Below are positions 49,801 through 64,000 of a stretch of DNA of 64,000 nt, piece by piece (position 1 is the first letter of the stretch; every line of letters begins with the position of its first letter). The translations under genes and the position numbers were made by a program. The notes beneath the pieces were generated by a model. It was given only the letters and a program-made list of their open reading frames with translations. It was not told the origin of the DNA and made no database searches. Origin of the DNA: Branchiostoma floridae (lineage: Eukaryota > Chordata > Leptocardii > Amphioxiformes > Branchiostomatidae). The DNA lies in the NCBI RefSeq assembly GCF_000003815.2, contig NC_049983.1:11493491-11557490 (forward strand), in the 5' to 3' direction.

Positions 49801-52688
49801 CACATTAAGTACTTACCAAAAGACTGTGATTCCAGGTACTGCAAACTCTGTCTGTTCTGTGCTACTACCACTGTGTCTAGTACCAAGCCTTTAGCTGTGC
49901 TCACTTTTCCTGTAAAAAATAAAACACAACAAAAATTATACTTAAATACAATGCACCAAGCTACCCTTAACTAACATCTGCACTGTTGATAATCGTTTTA
50001 CATTTCATATTAGAAAAAAAAGGACCTCCCCTGACATTAATGGTACTTACCTTCTACAAACTGGTCATGTATGTATATGAAGGCCTGGTCAATATAGGCT
50101 TCATACTTGTCACTCTGGGGAAAGGAACAGACACTTAAACATAAGGCATATGCAAAGAAAGGTACATGGCAGTTCTTCAATCTGGAAATTCAAAAATTGC
50201 ACACCTCAAGTTCAAAGCAGTCTGAAACAAACAGCTTTAAATCGTAACATACTAATGCAAAGAATTATCAAATTAATACAAAGGCAGTGAAATTCTAATT
50301 ACTAGTAATTCTTCCTGTATATACCTTGACTGGAAACTCTTTGATTGCTCCATAATTCTGGGAGAAGGCACGGAAGCAAACCATGAACCTATTCCAGAAC
50401 TTCTTCCCCTGGACAAAACAAGATGTAATCATGTGACATCACGACACAAGTTAAATATCAACTGGCCTGCAAACATCAACCCTCCTACTAGTACTCCAGG
50501 GGCTAAACAGCATTCAGACTATTTTGTTGACTTAGGCCCCGTTCATGATGCAAAAAATGAAACGGTTCTATCGGTTACTATTGGTTAGGCCAGCTGAAAC
50601 GAATAAGTTTTGTCATCATGGACGGTCCGAAACGGATCTGAAGCGATAGAAAACGGTTTGTTCGGAACCTCCTCGCGAGGTAGTATTGAAACAGTTTCTT
50701 CCTTATCCGGAATTGCGAATTTGCATCATGAACGCAAAAGCCGCGGCTTGATCCGTTTTACATCCGGGCATGTGCGTTCATATTTGGTGCCGCCACGGGG
50801 GAAAAGTACAATTTTTAACCTGTCATTCGGGTGTTTCGGCCGCATTTTCAATCGTACGATTCGTTTCTATAATCGGGCCGCCTCCTGGTCGACTGAGGAG
50901 CTAGCAGTCCTGATATCGCAAGGGGAATGTGTCAGGAGATCCAGTGGAAATGTCATAGCATGGCCATGGCATATATCGGGACCACAATGTTTTCAGAGGC
51001 ATTTCCAAGGTCATAACAGAACCCTGCTTCGAATTCAGTAAGACATTGGTTCAATTACGATCAAAGACCAATAATCTGACACAGAAGTACAAGTTTGGGC
51101 AAGATCACAACAACCTCCGGGGTCAGAGGTCGCATTACCTTGCCTTTTCAAGGAACTGAAACGGTTTGCAAGTTTGCATCCTGAACGCAAAATGCAAACC
51201 GTTTGCTGTCGGATTTCCAGGCCTAACCGATAGAACCGTTTCATTTTTTGCATCATGAACGGGGCCTTAGAATCAGACTATGGAACAAAGATTTTAATTG
51301 TTTGGACTTTGGACAGGCCAGAGGTGTTTTAAAATAAAAACTTAGCTGAACAGCGGGAAGAAAAAACCTTACCTGATCAGACCACATTCTCTTGAAGGCA
51401 CCCTTGTGCTTGAGGAAGAAGTCATATTCCGTTGGAGAGATGTCACAGTCGAACATGCCAAAGTCATACGCAGTCAGCTGGACCTTCCTCATGGTTGCAG
51501 CTGTAGCGTTATCCCAATAACTGTGATTCAAAACACTGTGTCCTTCTATAATCAGTAAATGTACACACAAGGTGTAAATTAACTGATATTGCTTGACACA
51601 ACTGATGAGAAGCTGTTGTATGTTAACTGACTCCTGGAGAGAAGATTATTGAACCAGCACCATTGATGAACTGTTGTTTCTAATGGTTGGATGCAGAATG
51701 TAGACCTGCAGTAAAAACAAAAGCCAAAGTTACTTAATGTACTTAAAAAGTACCTTTAAACGACAATGCTGGTGTGGATTTGACTTGGGAATAAAGTTTC
51801 AACATAAGTGGATCAGCATTTCAAAGCAATGTTCATGAAACATCTATCTACTACTTGTGCTGCACTATTAAAGCACTGCCTAACGATCATTAGATGTGTA
51901 TTGCACATTTTATTTCTTCAAAAATAGTAGCGTTATAAAGAAATAAAAAAACTACAATATTTCAAAAGATACAATCATGATAGTGGGATATTTTTGCTCT
52001 TTATGAATATATTGTTTTAGATCTGAGCCAGATCATACCCAGATCTGAGTTTTGGTGGTTCATAAAAGTATGACACATGTCTCATTATGACATAGCTATA
52101 TATACACGGACATATAAATTCCATGTAACACTACTAGTAGTTCACCTATATCCGTGGGGTAAAAAAACGAATATAGGTTACCCCGTGGATAAAGGTGAAC
52201 CAACGTTAACGTTAAATGTTACTGGAAAGTTCTAGCCACAAAAGAGGAAGTGAAAGAGTACACAGACCAAACATCTATTAAAACATATTGATCATATCAT
52301 ATAGACAATGTTTTGAAACGAAGACTTCTGAAAATGTGCCTAAGAAATAGATAGTGAAAACTAAAACCTCATGAGCAATGCCAAGGTTAAGTTCAAGACG
52401 ACAGGTGGTGACGTGTACACCTTTGCAGAAGGTGTGTCAGGTACCAGCTGGTGTTCAGACGTTCCCTCCCACACCTGTAACTCTGCTCAACAAAAACACA
52501 CCAAAAACACCTCCAAACAGAACAGAAGTCAGCCTAGAGGTGCACTGATATGTAGTTTTGAATCACACAATGGCGTACCTGTTGGATATAAGGTGGTTTG
52601 TGGATAGAAATGTTTTAAAACAACACTATTGTACTTACAACTTGCTCCAGTACCTTTGTTGTGAAGAGGACTTGGCCCTACCCGTCAT
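43871..52688 (-). CDS. Uncharacterised MYND zinc-finger protein (1148 aa)
   Basis: Sixteen exons close exactly in frame (1149 codons): 52688-52639, 51520-51373, 50408-50325, 50114-50051, 49909-49817, 49543-49513, 49364-49310, 49189-48407, 48264-48108, 47891-47767, 47395-46267, 46116-45910, 45642-45491, 44858-44596, 44254-44199, 43920-43871. Residues 1 to about 210 form a globular, aromatic-rich region (AYDFGMFDCDISPTEYDFFL, WNRFMVCFRAFSQNYGAI, FGGSVCRCLRHWLEAEEI) that I do not recognise. The middle is long, charged and Ser/Lys-rich, including a run of eight lysines near residue 280 and repeated SSKKK motifs. The C-terminus (about 1095-1145) is a MYND finger: CSNCGQ, then QCQRCK, YCGRDCQ, DWGARHRQEH. 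The final Cys of the usual pattern is replaced, and the protein ends seven residues after the second His. MYND fingers bind proline-rich partners. It shares a short divergent promoter with TMEM209. Confidence 0.85.
44882..45114. mobile_element. Foldback element with about 100-bp arms
   Basis: Outer ends gaaggagaattcttattaca / tgtaataagaattctccttc; the arms run almost to the centre (gtctctcagacacctttgtc and its near-inverse). No coding content. It lies in an intron of the MYND gene between exons 45491-45642 and 44596-44858. Confidence 0.9.
50535..51266. mobile_element. Harbinger-like DNA transposon, non-autonomous (732 bp)
   Basis: Terminal inverted repeats ggccccgttcatgatgcaaa continuing through aaatgaaacggttctatcgg, with the exact inverse at the right end. 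It is flanked by TTA on both sides (50532-50534, 51267-51269), as in PIF/Harbinger elements. It lies in an intron of the MYND gene. A 143-codon plus-strand frame (50610-51041) contains SWSTEELAVLISQ, faintly like a Myb/SANT helix, but no transposase is present. Confidence 0.85.
52136..52206. repeat. Foldback MITE, copy 3 (short)
   Basis: agttcacctatatccgtggg followed by gtaa, then the inverse ttaccccgtggataaaggtg plus aac. This is a compact member of the family at 547 and 2882, in intron 1 of the MYND gene. Confidence 0.8.
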
Positions 52689-52760
52689 GCACCACGATGA
52701 CCCAGAGTGACCCCACAAGATGGCGCCCGGCGGCTCGTTTGATCAGAGTCGGTCAGCCTA
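52689..52760. promoter_or_regulatory. Bidirectional promoter of the MYND gene and TMEM209
   Basis: The MYND gene initiator (52688, minus) and the probable TMEM209 non-coding first exon (ending at 52857, plus) leave under about 170 bp between them. The GC-rich core contains caagatggcgcc at 52715-52726, close to the YY1 consensus. No TATA box is evident. Confidence 0.55.
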
Positions 52761-53499
52761 AATTTTTTTCCGTACAGTTTTAGCCTTCATTTGGGAGATT
52801 TCAGTGCCAAGGATACTCTGAAGCTGTTGTAATCAAGACAGTGTCAAGAAATTCTGGGTGAGTAAGCATACATGGAGGTAGTGGGCAGAGCCACAAAACG
52901 TTATCATCGGCACATGTTCGAGTGAAAGTCATCCGTCCGTTCTTCTTCGTAACGATGATCTGAAGAGTATAGACATGTGTTCAAAATTGCTACCTCGAAA
53001 GAGTGTCGAAAGATAACAGTATACTAGTTATTTGGCGCTAGCAGCATGGCCACGTTCAACAGTTAGATTAACTTAAGTACACAAATCTGAAGGAAGGTGC
53101 ATAGACATACAAATTCCTTCAATGATTTGATATTATCAAGTGACACACATACATGTAACACCTGATTTAGAGTCAGTGGTAGGTGTTCATTGTCAATTAC
53201 CATATTGTGTGCTACTTACAACACCATGGCTACTGATGTTGTAACATCCTGTCAATAAAATAAGAATTTTATATTCACTATTGCCAGGATGTTCTTGTCA
53301 ATAAGATTTTTCAACAAATTTAATAAGACATAAACGATTAAAGATGTTTTCTTGCCAATTAGGTAACATTAATACTTTACAGCCATTGTTAATTGTGTGA
53401 ATTTGTCATTATCCTGTCAATTAATACACAGCAATTCACACCTGTTGTCATGTTCCCTATTGTTCCAGACGGTGTGTACAGCAATTCAGTCAACTGTGG

Positions 53500-53730
53500 T
53501 TAGCCTGGATACCAGTCCCTCGCTCTAAACTATAGCCCTTTCGCACTAAACTATATTCCTTTCGCACAAGCCCCAGTCTCTATTTGCACCCAGAGGTAAT
53601 TGGCACCCGATAACTATCCTGCTTTGCGAGAGATAATCAGGGCCCGCGTACTGTGTTTGGCGGCGGGGTAAATTGGTTGCCGGCCCGAAGAGATTAGCGA
53701 GCATAGCACGGTGGTTTGGTACCCAGGCTA
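53500..53730. mobile_element. hAT-like MITE, 'tagcctgg' family copy 2
   Basis: Ends ttagcctggataccag / ggtacccaggcta with a perfect 8-bp target duplication aactgtgg (53492-53499 and 53731-53738). It inserted about 45 bp upstream of the first coding exon of TMEM209. Confidence 0.88.
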
Positions 53731-53776
53731 AACTGTGGTCAGACTGGTCACATTCCCTTTTCTTTTGTTGCAGACG

Positions 53777-62326
<8,550 letters not shown>

Positions 62327-64000
62327 CCACAGATTGACAGACCCTGTAAGATTGGCAATGGAGAATCCCTCTGCTGGTTGTTTAGCCCGTAGACCTAAGG
62401 ATAGGCAGCTACACTTGGACATTGAGAATTACATGTAGAAACATTAAGCAGTGAAGAAAATGGTATTTACATATATTTCAAGGAATTCATCTATAAGATT
62501 CATCTGATAAGTTGCCATCATGTGCAGATCCATTTTGCAAAAGGTATTCTCTATTTTTGTGATAGCCATAAACAGACAGAAATGTAACTGTACACGTGTT
62601 CAAGATACCTTTAGTACATCCAACTGCAGTGAAGACCTCTACAACTGTGGGTCGTCTATGTTATATTTTACGGTGTATATAGTACATGTAATTGGAGAGG
62701 ACTGTGCAACTTGTGCTGCTTGTTACATGTACATGTACGACAGATATGTGCTTACTTAGTAGACATGTACATTTTTGTATGATAATGTTTGGTGTAGGGG
62801 CTCAGTTGCATGGTACATTATTCTCTTGGGGATTTGTACACTTTTTATAATTCAAAAGCGTTAAAGACATGCGCAGGAAAGGGTTTAGAAATTTCTGTAT
62901 GAAATTATTATTTAACAGGAATGTACAGTTTCCATTGAATGTACATTGTATTTATGCATACCAGGCTGATTTTTCGTTTGTTTATTTCGATCTCCAATAG
63001 ACTGATTTTGGTTATGGTTATGTAGCAGTTAAGTGTGTTATGTAGCAGTTAACTGTTGAAAATTATGCTATTTTATGTGCACTAACATAACCATCAGGCC
63101 ATTCTGTGTAGATTATTTTGTGTGCTATATAGGGGTGGGTACCGGTACAGAAAATTCAGGTCCAGGTCCGGTTTAAGTCCAAAATCCTGCAACGCTAACT
63201 GCACCTGTATGATTGGCTGTAAAACTTGGTAGAAATTACTATAAACTCTACTCTACTTCACTCTTGTTATTTTCTTCTACCTGCAAGCGCCAAAACGTGT
63301 GAATGCCTGATAAAATAATCTGTTAATTTTCTAATCGGTCCAACATCCGGTCCACCTAATTTTTTCAGGTCCGTTTTTTCTGGACCGGTCCAATAAGAAA
63401 AAACGGTTTTGTACCGGTACACTGTACCGATACCCAGCCCTAGTGCCATTACAACTGTGAACCAGACTGATGTACATGTATATGCCTAATAGTAACACTG
63501 TCTTTGCTACAATCCCATGAACCTGAGTATGATAATGTGCCTTGATACTTGTCACAATAAAACTACCAATAAAATGGCATGTTCCAGACTAACATTATTT
63601 TTTACTCCATAATAGTTCTGAAAAACAATGCAAATCATCATTATTATTGAATGCAGCAACACACCATAAGATTGGTTACAAAATGACATTTGGCTGAAGT
63701 TGATATTACTGCAGCATTCATCTGCAACAGTGCTGCAGTATTGAAGCCGACAGAAAGAGGATGCTTTTGATCCACTACAAGAAATGACTCCATCCAACAT
63801 TTGTCTATGTACCGATTTTGATTTAGATCTTTCTCAACTTGGTAAAAACTAAGATTTATCACCAATAATGAAAATGATTGTAAGAAAACTGCCAGACAAT
63901 TCAAACTTAATTTTGTACTTTGTAGAGCTTTCAAACAATAATCCGAACTATTAAAAATGGCAACGCACCTCATTATGGATGCGTGCAAAGTGACATCAAG
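62327..64000. other. TMEM209 3' UTR and downstream sequence
   Basis: Non-coding. AATAAA occurs at 63556-63561 and 63568-63573, candidate poly(A) signals. A hAT-like MITE lies at 63130-63442. No further gene was recognised to the end of the window. Confidence 0.6.
63130..63442. mobile_element. hAT-like MITE (313 bp)
   Basis: Ends taggggtgggtaccggtac / gtaccgatacccagcccta; flanks gtgctata and gtgccatt agree in 6 of 8 bases. If TMEM209 is polyadenylated at 63556, this element is within its 3' UTR. Confidence 0.75.

Overview
The window is animal nuclear DNA, most likely from a cephalochordate (amphioxus, Branchiostoma-like). It has compact multi-exon genes with GT-AG introns of about 100-1,500 bp, chordate-type orthologues, very many short non-autonomous DNA transposons and foldback elements, and three runs of N (assembly gaps). 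The genus is inferred from overall character. No bacterial-type features (operons, CRISPR, Shine-Dalgarno sites) were seen. Splice junctions were placed by hand from acceptor/donor signals and codon phase, so boundaries may be off by a base or two.

Layout, left to right: (1) 267-2704 (+), the 3' end of an armadillo/HEAT-like gene that starts outside the window. (2) 2326-12237 (-), a 12-exon gene that reads as BTB-BACK-BTB-BACK-Kelch in one chain, convergent with gene 1. (3) 13974-19022 (+), a serine/lysine-rich protein with a PP1-docking motif and a C-terminal helical domain resembling katanin con80. One of its introns carries a 20-bp minisatellite and a stray copy of part of gene 4. (4) 20413-26177 (-), a monoamine-oxidase-like flavoprotein of 469 aa, 14 exons, without the flavin-anchoring cysteine. 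(5) 29949-31309 (-), PEX19. (6) 32271-35440 (+), an ST6GalNAc-type sialyltransferase. (7) 36548-41324 (+), lysosomal Pro-X carboxypeptidase (PRCP). (8) 43871-52688 (-), an unrecognised 1148-aa protein ending in a MYND zinc finger, 16 exons. (9) 53777-62326 (+), TMEM209, head-to-head with gene 8 across a short YY1-containing promoter.

The genes do not form one pathway: they are a mixture of housekeeping (peroxisome import receptor, nuclear-envelope protein, lysosomal peptidase, sialylation) and adaptor proteins. The unusual parts are the double BTB-BACK architecture; a minisatellite in the MAO-like gene that repeatedly copies the end of an exon together with its 5' splice site; the displaced MAO fragment in a neighbouring gene; frame breaks at two splice junctions (BTB gene and TMEM209); and a rich set of MITEs, several with clear target-site duplications (hAT-like 8 bp, Harbinger-like TTA, mariner-like TA). 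Five gene models (MAO-like, ST6GalNAc, PRCP, MYND, PEX19) close in frame from start to stop with no adjustment, which supports them strongly.
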